Source of the DNA: Viola odorata
Lineage: Eukaryota > Streptophyta > Magnoliopsida > Malpighiales > Violaceae
Length of the DNA stretch: 64,000 nt
Direction: 5' to 3'
NCBI GenBank assembly: GCA_963691705.1
Contig: OY829537.1
Coordinates: 53,110,304 to 53,174,303, forward strand
In this document: positions 53,052 through 64,000 of the stretch, piece by piece
Position numbering within the stretch: the stretch's first letter is position 1
Layout: every line of letters starts with the position of its first letter
Notes under the pieces: model-generated
What the model was told of the DNA's origin: nothing
Databases searched by the model: none
Seen by the model: only the letters and a program-made list of their open reading frames with translations
Made by a program: the position numbers and the translations under genes

Positions 53052-56000
53052 AAGGTAGCTGCTGAATGCTACATCACAATGGTTGATGGTTGCTGTGATT
53101 GTTATGTTTGCGTAGCGGACGATTCATTAGAAGATGATGAGGAGCAGCGTACGCAGCCATTGGAGAGAATGGCCCAAGTGTCGGTGGCTGATCTGTCCAC
53201 TGAGCATTTTTTAATAAGCGAGAAGCTGAGCAAGGGAGAGTGTGACCAGCTTGCGTTTCTGTTAAACAAGTGCAGAGGAGAATTCGCCTGGGTCCCGACG
53301 GACATACCGGGCCTTTCGAGGGAAACGGCAGAGCACCGATTGAACGTGTACCCGAATGCCAGGCCAGTGCAACAGAAATGGCGAGCCTTCTCCAAAGAAA
53401 AAGCGGATGCAATTGAGAAAGAAGTGGACAAGCTCTTAAAGGCTAACTTCATCCGAGAGGTTCAGTATCCGCCATGGTTAGCTAATCCAGTGGTAGTGAG
53501 AAAGCCAAACGGGGAGTGGAGTATGTGTATTGATTTCACCGACCTGAACGAGGCATGCCCCAAGGACTGTTATCCGCTGCCACGGATAGAGCAATTGGTG
53601 GATCAAACGGCTGGGTATGAGTATCTAAGTTTGCTTGATGCCAATTCTGGGTATCATCAGATACCGATGGCGATCGAAGACGAGGAGAAAACGACTTTCA
53701 TCACGCCGAAGGCCACCTACTGCTATCGGGCTATGCCGTTTGGTCTGAAGAATGCTGGAGCAACATTTCAAAGAACGGCCAATAAGATTTTCGAGCCGTT
53801 AATCGGAAAAAATCTGGAGGTGTACGTTGATGATATGCTGGTGAAAAGCAGAAATTTTGAGGCGCATCTGCGAGACCTTGAGGAAGTATTTGGGATAATG
53901 CGAAAATTCGGAATGAAGTTAAATCCCAAAAAATGCATGTTTGCATTCCAAACTGGGAAATTCCTTGGTTATGTTGTCAGCAGAAAAGGAATTCAGCCCA
54001 ATCCCGCCAAGCTGAAGGCAATCAAGGACATGGTTTCGCCAAAGAGTGTGAAGGAGGTTCAGCGACTCACAGGAAGAATAATTGCTTTGAGCCGATTCAT
54101 CTCCAAGCAGGGCGAGAAATGCCTCCCGTTTTTCAAAGTCATTCGGAAGAAGGCACAATTCGGATGGGATGACGATTGTGAAAAGGCTTTTCACGAATTG
54201 AAGCAGTATCTGTCATCTGAATTGTTGCTAACTCGACCCGAAGAGGGGGACACCCTTTTTCTTTATTTGGGGGCGGCCGATGAGGTGGTCAGTGCCGTCT
54301 TGGTTCGGGATGAAAACGGCATACATCGGCCGATTCATTTTATCAGCCGGATCTTGAAGGATGCTGAGCTGAGGTACTCTCAAATTGAAAAAATTGCTTT
54401 CGCTCTGTTGCAAGCTGCTAGAAAGATGGCCCGGTATTTCCAAGCTCATCCGGTGGTCGTGCTGACAGACCAGCCTCTAAGAAGGATTTTCAGAAGACCT
54501 GAGTCGTCTGGCCGAATGGTCATTTGGGCCATCGAATTGGAGCAATATGGATTGCAATATCAGTCCAGACCCGTCATCAAAGGCCAGGCACTGGCCGATT
54601 TTATTGCTGAATGCACGTTTGTCCAGAAGCTGATTCCTTCGCCAGAAAGCAAAGAAGAAGCTTGCTTACCGCTTCCCGATATGAACGGAGATCGGTGGAT
54701 AATCTTTGTGGATGGCGCCAAGAATCAAACCGAAGCAGGAGCCGGTGTTATCATTTTAGGTCCAGAAGGGATTAAAATGAGGTACGCCTTAAAAATCTCA
54801 AGGCCGTTATCAAATAATGCGGCCGAATATGAAGCCCTATTGGCAGGATTGCGCATCGGAGGGAATCTGATCGGTAATGCACAATCGGCCAGCGTCCGTT
54901 TGGTCATCTACGGAGATTCAAAATTGATTATTGATCAAGCCAACGGCGATTCTCAGGCTAGAGAGCCGATTATGATTCAGTACTTGAAGAAAGTACAGAA
55001 GGAGCTAGCCGAAATTAAAAATATGGGAATTCATGCTGAAATCAGCCATATCCCAAGAGAGAAAAATGCAGAGGCCGATGAGATTGCCAAGCTGGCAGCA
55101 AACTCCGAGGCAATGATGCCACCCGATGTGACGGTAGAGGAAATCTCCATTCCTTCTTTTATGGAAGAGCAGCAAGTGCTATGTGTATTAGAGGTAGCCA
55201 ATGACTGGCGCATTCCGGTGATTGATTATCTCAAGCATGGCAAGCTGCCAGAAAATGCGAGTGAGAAGTTGAAGATCCTCAAAAGAGCGGCTAGATGCAC
55301 TTACCACGACGGGGTACTTCTTCGCCGTTGTCTTACTTACCCGGCGGCAAAGTGTATAACGGAAGAAGAAGGCCTGTATACGCTCAGAGAGATCCACGAG
55401 GGAATATGCGGAATGCATGCCTCAGGAAACACCATGGCTGCTCAAGTTCTCCGAACAGGGTTTTATTGGCCAACAATTAGAAGAGATTCGGATAACTTTG
55501 TAAAATCTTGTCATAAATGCCAAGAATTTGCAAAGGAACCACAACGGCCAGCAGCTGAATTGTCAAGTATGGTGAGTCCATGCCCATTTGCAAAATGGGG
55601 AATTGATATCTTGGGACCTTTCCCAATCGCCAAAAGTCAGCTCCAATATGTTATTGTTGCTGTCGATTATTTCACAAAGTGGGCTGAGGCAGAAGCTGTG
55701 GCAAAGATAACGGCAGACAGCACTTGGAGGTTTTTTATGAACAACGTTATCATGAGATTCGGGTTCCCAAGAATTCTCGTGAGCGATAACGACACCCAAT
55801 TCACCAGTGCTTACTTCAAAAAGAAATGCTCAGAATACTCAATTGAACAACGGTTCTCCTCCGTTGCGCATCCACAAACAAACGGGCAAACGGAAGTCAC
55901 CAACAGAGCAATCCTTAACGGGATTAAGAAAAATCTTGAGGGCAAGCCGACAAAGTGGCCAGAGGAGTTGCCGTTTGTCATGTGGGCCTATTGGATGACC

Positions 56001-56465
56001 ACTAAAACCAGCACTGGCATGACACCGTTTGCCATGGCGTATGGGGTCGAAGCTGTTTCTCCAGTAGAGATCGGCGCAATTAGCCTTTGAGTTGAGTACT
56101 TCAACGAAGAGCAAAATGAAGAAAGATTAAGGGAGCAGCTGGATCTTTTGCCAGAGATGAGAGAAGAAGCCATTCTCAAAACATTGCACTACAAGCGCAA
56201 AATGGCGAAATACCATAATCGGCGTGTCAAAGAACGGCTACTCAAAGCAGGAGATTTAGTCCTGCGCAAGGTAACAGCAACGGGCCGAGAGAAGAAAAAG
56301 CTCACGCCGAATTGGGAAGGACCATATCGCGTTACCAGAGTCATCGGTAAAGGTGCATATCACCTGGAAACAATGAACGGTACTCCGATACCCAACTCTT
56401 GGAATATTTACAATTTAAAGCTATATCATTCCAGAGTGAATATGTTGTTTTCACTTGCCGAATAA
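53052..56465 (+). pseudogene. Element G pol: RT, RNase H, archaeal-type RNase H, integrase
   Basis: Continues the gag frame without an indel to the TAA at 56463-56465, broken only by TGA at 56088. RT: EFAWVPTDIPGL, LPRIEQLVDQTAGYEYLSLLD, MPFGLKNAGATFQR, YVDD (about 53823). RNase H 1 lies at about 54200-54590 (VVLTDQPLRRIF, LADFIAECTF). The second RNase H lies at about 54690-55100 (WIIFVDGAKNQTEAGAG, YEALLAGLRIG, YGDSKLIIDQ, EADEIAKLA). Integrase: HEGICGMH...CHKC finger, WGIDILGPF, LVSDNDTQFTS, QTEVTNRA, giving D, D and E, then GPYRVTRVIGKGAYHLE at the end. Relatives read DNGTQF where this copy has DND. Both stops fit C-to-T changes (CAG to TAG, CGA to TGA). It would need readthrough or an intact relative in trans. 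Confidence 0.93.
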
Positions 56466-56712
56466 ATGATAAAAATATTGTGAGGGCAAATCATTTGCAA
56501 CTAATAATGTTTAAAGTATATATTTGCCCGTATTGTGCTTATCATATGGTTGCAGATTTAAAAGAATCGTGGATGTAGGTTATTTTAAATCGAACCACGT
56601 TACCAAAACCCAAGAAATGGCGATATTATCTCTACCAAGGCTACCTAAGGTGCTGCCTGGGGATGCCGACAACCAAATCGGCAACAGCCCGATTAATTCA
56701 AAACACTACCAG

Positions 56713-56880
56713 GGCATATATGGCCAACGATACATATATCGCCAACGATACATATATCGCCAACGATACATATATTGTCGCCAAGACATATATCGCTATT
56801 GAGGCATATATCGTTATTGAGGCGTATATCGTTATTGAGGCATATATCGCTATTGAGACACATATCGTCATCACATCGTC
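56713..56880. repeat. ~18-bp tandem array, CATATATCG units
   Basis: Successive units of the type GATACATATATCGCCAAC change to GAGGCATATATCGTTATT, about eight in all. Each contains the self-complementary CATATATCG/CGATATATG-like core. Confidence 0.8.
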
Positions 56881-56936
56881 ATAAGACCATTTCGGTCCTG
56901 CTGATCAGACGGTGACAAAATAAAGAAAAACTCAAA

Positions 56937-57033
56937 CCTATCTGTGTCTTAGTAAACCAGATAGAAGTACCTGTGTCTTCGTAAACCAGGTAATAAAGAC
57001 TCAAACCTATCTGTGTCTTAGTAAACCAGATAG
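56937..57033. repeat. Three palindromic units, CTATCTGTGTCTTAG...CAGATAG
   Basis: Two units read CTATCTG...CAGATAG and the middle one ACCTGTG...CAGGT. The arms change together (CTATCTG/CAGATAG versus ACCTG/CAGGT), so each unit keeps its own pairing and could form a small hairpin with the loop TGTCTT(A/C)GTAAAC. Confidence 0.75.
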
Positions 57034-57504
57034 AGAAACAACAACGCAAAAACAATATCTCCAAAACGGCCCAGTGCCGAAAGGTCGAAACGGCCACCTC
57101 AAGCGAATGGAAACAGATTCCTCAAACGGCAACTTGCCGATTTGCCAAAATAAAGATAAGTTCAAGTTACAGTTGTTTTATCTTTTTTTTAATTTTTCTG
57201 GAGTAATATATATATAACAGAAATGGTTAAGCATTTGCAATAACTTAAAATTGAAAAATTATATATATTCTGAATAAATAATATTGTTCTTTACAAAATA
57301 TGTTAAGATCGGCAATAGTCAAAAAGCAGAAAAGACAAGCCTAAGCAAAAGACAGCTCTATGGTTCATCTTCTGAAGAGGATTGATACTCCTTTGCCTCA
57401 GCCTCTCTTTCCAAGGAGTCAACATATACGCCAATCTTTGTGGCATCAAAGTTAATCTCCCCATAGAACTCCATATAGTTGTCGATCATGATGTCCTTTG
57501 TCTT

Positions 57505-59652
57505 CTATCGCCACCAGCCGATCTTACCCGGAACCTTCTCCAACTCAGCGTCCTTCTCTGCGATGCTGCTCCGAGCCGTCTCTAACTCTGCCGTTTTGGT
57601 CTCCAAATCGGCACGGACCGCTTCCAACTCGGCAGTAAGCTTGGCCACATTATTAATCAGGGCGGCTTTATCTTCGCAAAGCTTGTTAACGGAATCGAAC
57701 AAGGCAGATTTATCCGATAACAGCTCCCTGATCCGATCCTGCTCTTCCCTAATCTTCGCGGAAAGGCCATCTCTTTCATTAAGACTATCAGTCAGCCTCT
57801 TGCGCGCCTCAATAACGGCCTTTTTGTCCGATTCCCGAGAGGCCACTAGAGTCTCCTTCTCTTTCTTAAGGGAAGCATTTTCAGCGGTGGATCGCTGAAG
57901 GGCCTCCCTAGACTCCTCAAGCTTCGCATCCACGACTTCTGCAGCATATCGGGAAGCGCATAGACCGCTGTACATAACGCTTTGCAGGTTGGCGAAGTGA
58001 GAGCTAAGCTCCAAATGGCGGTAGTTTTCTCTGTCGGCTTGATTGGCAAATATTTCGCCCATCAGGTGACCGGTCCGATAGTCACTGCAAGCCGGCATTT
58101 TCAAGCCAAGGGAACGGCCGCAGCTCTCTCCAAGGTTATTCAAACTGGTGACGTGAGTAACCTCCCCGTCAGGGCCTTTGCTGGAAAGATAGCCTTTGAA
58201 ATCAGAAGGGGGAGGAACTGCATGATCATCCGAAATAAACGGATCATTGGGCATACGAGGACCGGCAACCCAGTAAAGCACGGCAGGATCAGAACTGGAA
58301 GAATCGGCAAAAGGAGCATCCGCTGAAGTGGTTGCTTGCCCTTCCGGACGAGGAACAGACGGGCCCTCACCAACAATCGTCTCAGTAGCTGCATTTGACA
58401 GATCGGCGTCAGGACTATCTAAGTCGGCACCAGTCCGATTAAGGTCAATCGGCTCAGAAGTGGCCTCAGGCCGATTAATTTGATCGAGCTGAGGAGGAAC
58501 GGCAGCAGATGGACCAGCTTCCTCTGAAACGGCTCCAGGCCGATCTTCCACATTTTCTGCCAAAACGGCGGCAGCCCGTTTTGCCGCAGCAGCTTTCTCC
58601 CTTTTCTCCGCAGCTCTCTTCCTCTTCAAAAGAACCCGTTTCGCCGCCTCAATAATCTGCGGATCAGGATTTTTCAAGGGGAAAGACTCAAATGTATCTC
58701 GGCCGACCTTCTTTCGTCTAAAGACTGACGGGGCCGAAAATTCCTCATCGTCAGCAGGCTGATCAACCTCTGGGTCCTCAGAGCGATTCGCATTATCGGC
58801 TACTTCTTCCTCATCGGAATCGACAATACGAGAACGGACCAAGGACGGTCCTGCAGCAACGGCCGCTCTAATTGGTCGTCCTTCTCCTGCATAAAAGTCA
58901 AGTCAGAAGTTTACGAAAAAGATTCGGGCAACATTCACAAAATCTGGTAAATTACCATCAAGGGCGCACTCCTCTAATGGCAGCCCCATCGCCATCTTCT
59001 GCACATGAAATCTTGTGTCGAAGGCAAGCAGGATATCGATCTGGGCTTGCAACGGACCAGAAGGTTCCTCCGGTCTTATCCACTGAAGCTCATTTATCGC
59101 TGGATTAAACCCAGAAATCCAGAGGGGCTTGGTGGTGGAAGACAACAGGAAGAAATGGTCTTTCCATCCCTTGATGGAAGATTCATACTTGTCAAAATTC
59201 TTCAAAAAATGTTGAAGCTCTTCATCCTTACGAGGACGGAGAGTAACCAGACTGCTTCGGGTACTCAAATGAAAGAAATATCTAAAGAGCTGGAGTGGAG
59301 GCTCTTGGATTTTTAAAAGGGAGCAGACATTAATAAAAGCATAAATTGAAGCCTAGGAATTGGGAGTAATCTGGGCTGGGTTCAAGACATGCTGCACTAA
59401 CAGATTTTTCACCATGGTTTTCAGAGGAAAGTGAAAACCGTAGGTAAACATCTTGGAGTATAAAACTCTATGGTTATCAGTCAAGGAACTATTCAACCTA
59501 ACGTTTGGGGGAGCTACAATGGCCTTATATTTTATCGGCAACTCAATCCCATACTTCTGCAACTCTAGATCTAACTCTTCTGCAGTCCTAAGTTTGGTAG
59601 CAGTTCTCTCAAGTTGTTCGTCAGTGGTAACAACAGGACGCTTAGGAGCCAT
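57505..59652 (-). pseudogene. Element G antisense gene: Transposase_28-like N-terminus, coiled-coil C-terminus
   Basis: The ATG at 59652 (MAPKRPVVTTDE) opens exon 1 (59652-58956). An intron of 69 bp follows (58955-58887, GATG|GTAATT...ATGCAG|GAGAAGG, phase 1), then exon 2 to the TGA-type end at 57505. The spliced length is 692 residues, against 694 for gene I of element B. One stop, TAG at codon 100, fits a Trp codon change (relatives have NSW). N-terminal domain: YSKMFTYGFHFPLKTMVKNLL, LNPAQITPN, GWKDHFFLLSS. The middle is acidic and Ala-rich with a KRKRAAEKREKAAAAKR basic patch that could be a nuclear signal. The last ~170 residues are a long coiled coil (LEESREALQRSTAENASLKKEKETL). It runs against gag-pol. 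The family is annotated in plants as 'putative gypsy type transposon'; its activity is not known. Confidence 0.75.
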
Positions 59653-59841
59653 TTTTTCAACCACAAGCAACACAAAGAAGAAGAAAAGGTTGAGAAATAC
59701 CAGGTACTGCAGAAATCCTTGACGAATCAAGCCCAAACGTCGAAGAAGGAAGCGACAGAAGCGAGAGAGAATCTGGGTCAAGAAGATGAAGTGAAGCGGC
59801 TGAGAAAGGAAAATGAATTAGGTTTCCAAGGGAGAACCACT

Positions 59842-59896
59842 TTTAAAAGAAACATCTCTCTAACCGTCAGCGTGCCCAATCGGTCGCTGACACGTG
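59842..59896 (-). promoter_or_regulatory. Promoter-like module of the element G antisense gene
   Basis: On the minus strand CACGTG (59891-59896) is followed about 45 nt later by CTTTTAAAAG (about 59841-59850), and the ATG lies about 190 nt further. Sequence type and spacing match the module of gene I in element B (11064-11121), though the elements belong to different families. Confidence 0.5.
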
Positions 59897-59989
59897 GCTC
59901 ATCTGTTCTGAAAAGTAGCAAGTTGTCAATAAAGCTGAGCGGCGCATTTAAAGAGGAACAACCCACACGCTTCCCAAAGGATTTTTGAA

Positions 59990-60220
59990 TTTCAAAATTC
60001 AAAAAACCTTACCAGTGAAGAGACGTTCCTCCTCAAAAGCAAAAAGCAGTTATAAACACTTGGCCATTACAGCACCACGTCACAGGTATACTTTAAGTTA
60101 AATTTGACTTTATTGCAAACTAAGTTTTTATTTGCAGGAATGAAGAAAAACTTTTCAAATACTTGGAAATAAATCAAAACGGCAACATGCCGATTGTCAG
60201 ACATCAAGAGGGAAACGGCA
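59990..60220. other. Element G region between antisense promoter and pre-LTR block
   Basis: No gene is seen. A mildly purine-rich tract (AAGAGGGAAACGGCAAG, about 60206-60222) lies about 40 bp before the LTR and is the nearest thing to a polypurine tract. Confidence 0.4.
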
Positions 60221-60261
60221 AGCCCTTGGTAAACACTCGGGCTCGTTTGTTGTTGGGCCTC
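60221..60261 (+). promoter_or_regulatory. Conserved pre-3'-LTR block of element G
   Basis: Starts with the 18-mer AGCCCTTGGTAAACACTC shared with element B (9456-9487 reversed) and ends GTTGGGCCTC against the LTR. Its conservation between families suggests a role in priming or in the ends of the two transcripts. Confidence 0.55.
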
Positions 60262-61039
60262 TGATAATACATAAAATTATCAGAAGGGCATAATGGACTT
60301 TGCACCTTCACAAAGTACTGTTGACCAGCCAAAACGGCATCACGACCGTTTGACCAAGTCAACAGGAATAAGTGACCAAAGGACAAGTCTAGCCCAATTG
60401 TCTCAAATCGGGACAAGGCCGATCCATCCGCCCAAGCATGAGGAAACGGATCGGCACCGTTATATACCCTGGCCTGGTCAATGTGTCACCAAACGGCACC
60501 CAGCCGATTCTATACAACGGCAGCCTGTCGATTCCACCCCAACGGCATCGTACTGATTGGGCACAGATATTAAGCTCCCCTCACAGATATTATTTATATA
60601 ATACTCCATAGTCAGTATACACTTAGTCAAGGTTGGCAGGGAGGATAACCTGCTCCCATCAATTCATCATCTGACAACTGGACAAGGGGACGACTCTATT
60701 CCCCTAAAGTAAGGACTCCACCCCACGTTATAATGATGAACCCCTACTCCTAGACCACCTGCTGCGGAAAAAGGGGAAGGGATGTCAGAAGATCTAACCA
60801 CTCTAGCCCAGCCTAAGGACTAGAGGGAGGTATATAAAGGAAGTTTCTTCTTTTACTCAAGGGCACACTGAAAAATACACACATTTTCCCTACACTTAAC
60901 TAGAATACTGACTTTGGCATTGGAGATTTTAGGCCGGAAAACACTTCTGGCACTGTGCAGGTCTCTCACGGAGCTCCAGCTACCACCCTCCAGCGTGCTA
61001 CTTTACCAAAAACCCCTCACTCCGTTCAACGGATTATCA
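60262..61039 (+). repeat. Element G 3' LTR (778 bp)
   Basis: Partner of 49872-50649 with about 10 substitutions and no indel. One change lies in the hairpin (TTCTGGC for TTCCGGC). Confidence 0.95.
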
Positions 61040-61044
61040 GACCC
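61040..61044. repeat. Target site duplication of element G (right), GACCC
   Basis: Partner of 49867-49871. Confidence 0.93.
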
Positions 61045-62085
61045 GTATCTAACTCATACTTTGTTTACTTATATTCAGTTCAAGGCACGCAAATATGGAC
61101 CGACATAATCTATTACAAATCAACCCAGGACAAAAGAAAAGATGTCTCGCGTTGTACTGCTTGATTGCTAATTTAGTTTTCGAGGCAAATTCGTCCTATT
61201 TCATCAATTTTGAATGGAAATTATATGGATGATATTAATATTAATGTAAAGTCTTGCGGTCTAACGGCATATACCTTGAAATTATAACTTCAAATTAGCA
61301 AAGGTTCGTGGATATAGTGGACAAATAGTAACATAGGTTCTATCAATGAAAAAAAAACTCAATTTTAGGAAAAAATTATCAAAAAAATTATATAATTCAA
61401 TGCACCCATTTGAAGGTTTAATGACATTTTTTTTAAAAATAAACAAGTTTATTTACTATGATTCCTGAAGTATAAATTTATTTAATTTAGTTGTTATAGT
61501 ATAACCACTTTATTTAATTTGGTTCCTGATTTTTGAGTGGCATACAACCAGATGATGATATGCTATGTCAAAGTATGACCTCCTAATAATTTGCTTGAAT
61601 TTTTTTTAAATACAACCGTTTTTAAAACAAAAAAAGATATCTTTTTATTATTTTTTGTCTCGTTAATTTATTGCAGGGTTTATAGGGAACTTGGAGGCTG
61701 ATTGTGAAGTTTTATAGTGTTGGGTTCGTAGTGTAGCATATGATAATATGTTGAAATTATCATATGTGCTTTTTGTTGTTAGTGTGTAAGAACTAACAAT
61801 AGGTTAGATTGTCGTGTTCGAAGTGGAGTAGTTTATGCAAATTTATTTGCGGTCATAACTATTTATGATAATGATGTAATTGAGCACTACTGATAATGAG
61901 AGAATAGTGGATATAGGCCTTGAGAGTTCCTGGACCACTATAAAAAATACTGTGTGTTGTCTCTTGTATTTTGATGTTTATATTTGTGTTTAATCTTATG
62001 GGTAGAGCAGGTGTTTTGTACGCAACTATTGGTAGCAAAGTGAAGATTTGATGCATAACATATCTTAACTAGATACTACGTGGCA
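61045..62085. other. AT-rich DNA, no gene
   Basis: No coding potential or repeat structure that I can support; A and T runs are frequent. Confidence 0.45.
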
Positions 62086-62440
62086 TATAATTTTTAATTT
62101 TTTTTAAATAAGCTGAAGACTTTATTCATAGCCATAAGAATTATGGCTGAAAGAAGAGGGAGGTAGAATATACAAACAAGTCATAAGGCTGCAACCAAAC
62201 CCCAGCAGAGAGGAATGCCAGATACCCTTAAAAAATCTATGAGTTGCAAGCTAAATAGAACTCTCGAAAACCTGCTCTACTGAGCATTTATTCCCCAATT
62301 CAGCAGCCAAGTTGGAGCTGCTATTATCATGTCTAAGCTGTAAGGAAATTTGTTGTCCTTACTTCTTAGCCATCTGTGCCAAACCGCATAAATGTTGTGG
62401 ATCGTACTCCTTTGATTCCAAACTCCTTGACATATAATTG
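62086..62440 (-). mobile_element. Probable LINE 3' end
   Basis: On the minus strand a Trp-containing, broken stretch (WNQRSTIHNIYAVWHRWL) resembles the tail of plant L1 reverse transcriptases. It is followed by a C/T-rich untranslated part, AATAAAG (about 62130) and an A-rich tail (AAAAAAAATTAAAAATTA). Upstream sequence is missing, as in most truncated LINE copies. The family call is weak. Confidence 0.35.
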
Positions 62441-63495
62441 ACAAGTCAACATTTTCAATCGGTGAAAAAAATTATAGGGAACAACTTAACCGATAAATCC
62501 ATACTATATATGCAGATTAGATTAAATAAAATGGTCTTAGGGATGAAAATATCTATACATGACATACAGTATGACTCTCAGAAATAATCCCCATACTCTA
62601 ATCCGCCTCAAGCAAAAACCAAATTAAGCGAAAACAAAAGGTCACATTAGTAGATTTTTAGAGGGAAAAGTCGGTACTGATATGAACCGGACACACCGGT
62701 CGGTATTTGATCGGTATGACTGAGATAGAATGAGATACAAAGTGAGATGAAACAAAATATCTTCTATCTCATTTTTGATATTGATATAAGATATATTGGA
62801 AGAGTAGTGCTATACATACTAACAAATTCTATAAACTATTCATAGTAACTATTATGTCAAAATGAGTTGTATACATTAATTCACTTGATGGTTCCTTCAG
62901 TTAAAGTATACAATTTAGATTTTGACACATATTAATATGAAAAGTTAATAAGATTTATTTATACGTGAAACATTTTCAATATCAAAAATACCGATCGTTA
63001 TGGAATGAGATTGACAACACCAATCCTCGTACTAAACCAACTCATTATGACCCTTCATTTAGGACTCTTCACTCTACCAAGACATTAAATAATGGTAGAA
63101 TTGTAAAGTGAATAAAACCCATTCCCTAAAATTCACCAAGTGACGACTACTATTTTAAAACAATTTTTTTCTCTAAAAATGTCCACCATTTTGAGAGGGT
63201 GGAAGTACTCACTATTATTAACTATTTTGAGAGGGAGTACTCACTATTATTAATTCTTAGTGCGTATTGGCCCCGCATTTATGTGCTTAGCTTTAAAGTT
63301 AAGTAGATAAAAGCAGTAATAAGGTATTTGGTCAAGGTGTCTGCTTTTAGTTATTTAACTTTTAACAAAAATGGACTGCTTTTTTATTATAATTTAACCC
63401 ACTTAAATGGAAGACTACTTATTTGTATTATAAAATAAAAATATATTTATTTTAAATACAAATTTATTTTAAATATTTTAAATATTAACATAAGA
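62441..63495. other. AT-rich DNA, no gene
   Basis: Non-coding. A 26-bp direct repeat ('TTTTGAGAGGG..GTACTCACTATTA') occurs at about 63190-63250. Nothing else is recognised. Confidence 0.4.
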
Positions 63496-64000
63496 TGTAG
63501 GGTCTGTTTGGCGTTCCGGTTCTAGTCCGAAAAGTGTTGTGGCAAAAGTGTTGTGGGAAAAATACTTCTGGAAAAGCTAGTGTGTTGTTTGGTAAACATT
63601 TCTTAAAAGTGTTGTGGGAAACAAGAAGTTGTTTTTGGTGTTTGGTAAAATTATAAAAATGAAATAGTTGGAGTATAAAACCCATTTTTAAAAAAATAAT
63701 AAAAATAGAAAAAGTGGATCTAGAATTACTTATCTTGAGATGAAGATTTTATTGTGGTAGTTTTTAATTTATTTTGTTCTATTATATAAAAAAAATGAAA
63801 TTAAAATGAAAAAAAAAATAAGAGAGAGGGTGCAAACGCAGCAAGCAACGCGTTTGCCACTGGAGGAATTTTTTACAGTGAGGAAAACCAAGCATTTGCA
63901 AGAAACAAACCCAACCTAGGAAGCCAGCTTTCTAAAAAGTTAGGTTAAACCCTTAACCCCAAACACCTTAACTCAGCTTTTGCAACTCAACCCAACCCAA
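63496..64000. mobile_element. MITE-like sequence, right end beyond or near the window edge
   Basis: Starts GGGTCTGTTTGGC, a common start of plant hAT- or Mutator-type MITEs, and contains repeated AAAGTGTTGTGG(G/C) words (63528-63620). Near the right edge ACCCCAAACACC (about 63955) looks like a partial reverse complement of the start. The exact end and target duplication are not visible. Confidence 0.3.

Larger units (their letters stand above)
56466..57504. other. Element G convergence region with short repeats
   Basis: Region between the end of pol (plus) and the end of the antisense gene (minus). Holds two small arrays (56713-56880 and 56937-57033), then AT-rich DNA (57170-57300). No coding sequence. 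It corresponds in place to the 64-bp arrays of elements A and B but its units are different. Confidence 0.6.
49872..61039 (+). mobile_element. Complete, young Tat-lineage gypsy element G (11,168 bp)
   Basis: Equal 778-bp LTRs, GACCC at both ends, primer site, one long gag-pol frame with only two stop codons, then a convergent antisense gene with an intron. Dual RNase H domains place it in the Tat lineage with A and B, but it is a different family. The LTRs differ at about 10 positions (1.3%, by eye), roughly half to one million years at commonly used rates. It is the best preserved element in the window. Confidence 0.95.

Overview
The window is repeat-dense nuclear DNA of a flowering plant, most likely a eudicot. 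The evidence is plant-type Ty3/gypsy elements of the Tat lineage with two RNase H domains, an Athila-like LTR, a chromovirus-like element, a plant Helitron with an RPA1-like gene, and an endogenous pararetrovirus related to Caulimoviridae. I see no ordinary host gene and no rRNA or tRNA gene. The species cannot be named from sequence alone.

Layout. 1-5965: two decayed pieces of an endogenous caulimovirid, head to head, making an almost perfect inverted repeat of 398-bp arms around a 45-bp spacer. 5966-6550: junction DNA with no clear gene. 6550-8878 and 23946-28775: the two halves of Tat element A (minus strand), split within its second RNase H by a complete 15,067-bp Tat element B (8879-23945, minus strand, 577-bp LTRs, 5-bp target duplication GTAAC). 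Element A has itself landed in the gag of an Athila-like element C (28776-about 30453). 30454-33890: the 3' end of a further LTR element (D) plus small repeats. About 33000-48732: a decayed Helitron (F) with Rep/helicase and RPA1-like genes and a recognisable 3' end (hairpin + CTAG). Its helicase is split by gypsy element E (37298-42423, minus strand), which keeps only gag and protease. 49872-61039: a young, nearly intact 11,168-bp Tat element G (plus strand, 778-bp LTRs, target duplication GACCC). 61045-64000: AT-rich DNA with a probable LINE 3' end and a MITE-like end.

How the parts work together. Elements B and G are organised as two opposing transcription units. Gag-pol runs from the 5' LTR. 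A separate set of genes runs on the opposite strand from near the 3' LTR, with its own promoter-like motifs and a short phase-1 intron at the same place in all three copies seen. The antisense protein resembles the plant family annotated as 'putative gypsy type transposon' (Transposase_28-like) and has a coiled-coil C-terminus. B carries two full paralogues of this gene plus two further antisense ORFs. G carries one copy of 692 codons whose only visible lesion is one stop codon. The two units converge on arrays of short repeats. The LTRs of A, B and G also share a hairpin about 95 nt downstream of the TATA box followed by CAGGT. This antisense gene module is the most system-like feature of the window, and the inverted viral repeat, a potential hairpin-RNA source, is the second.
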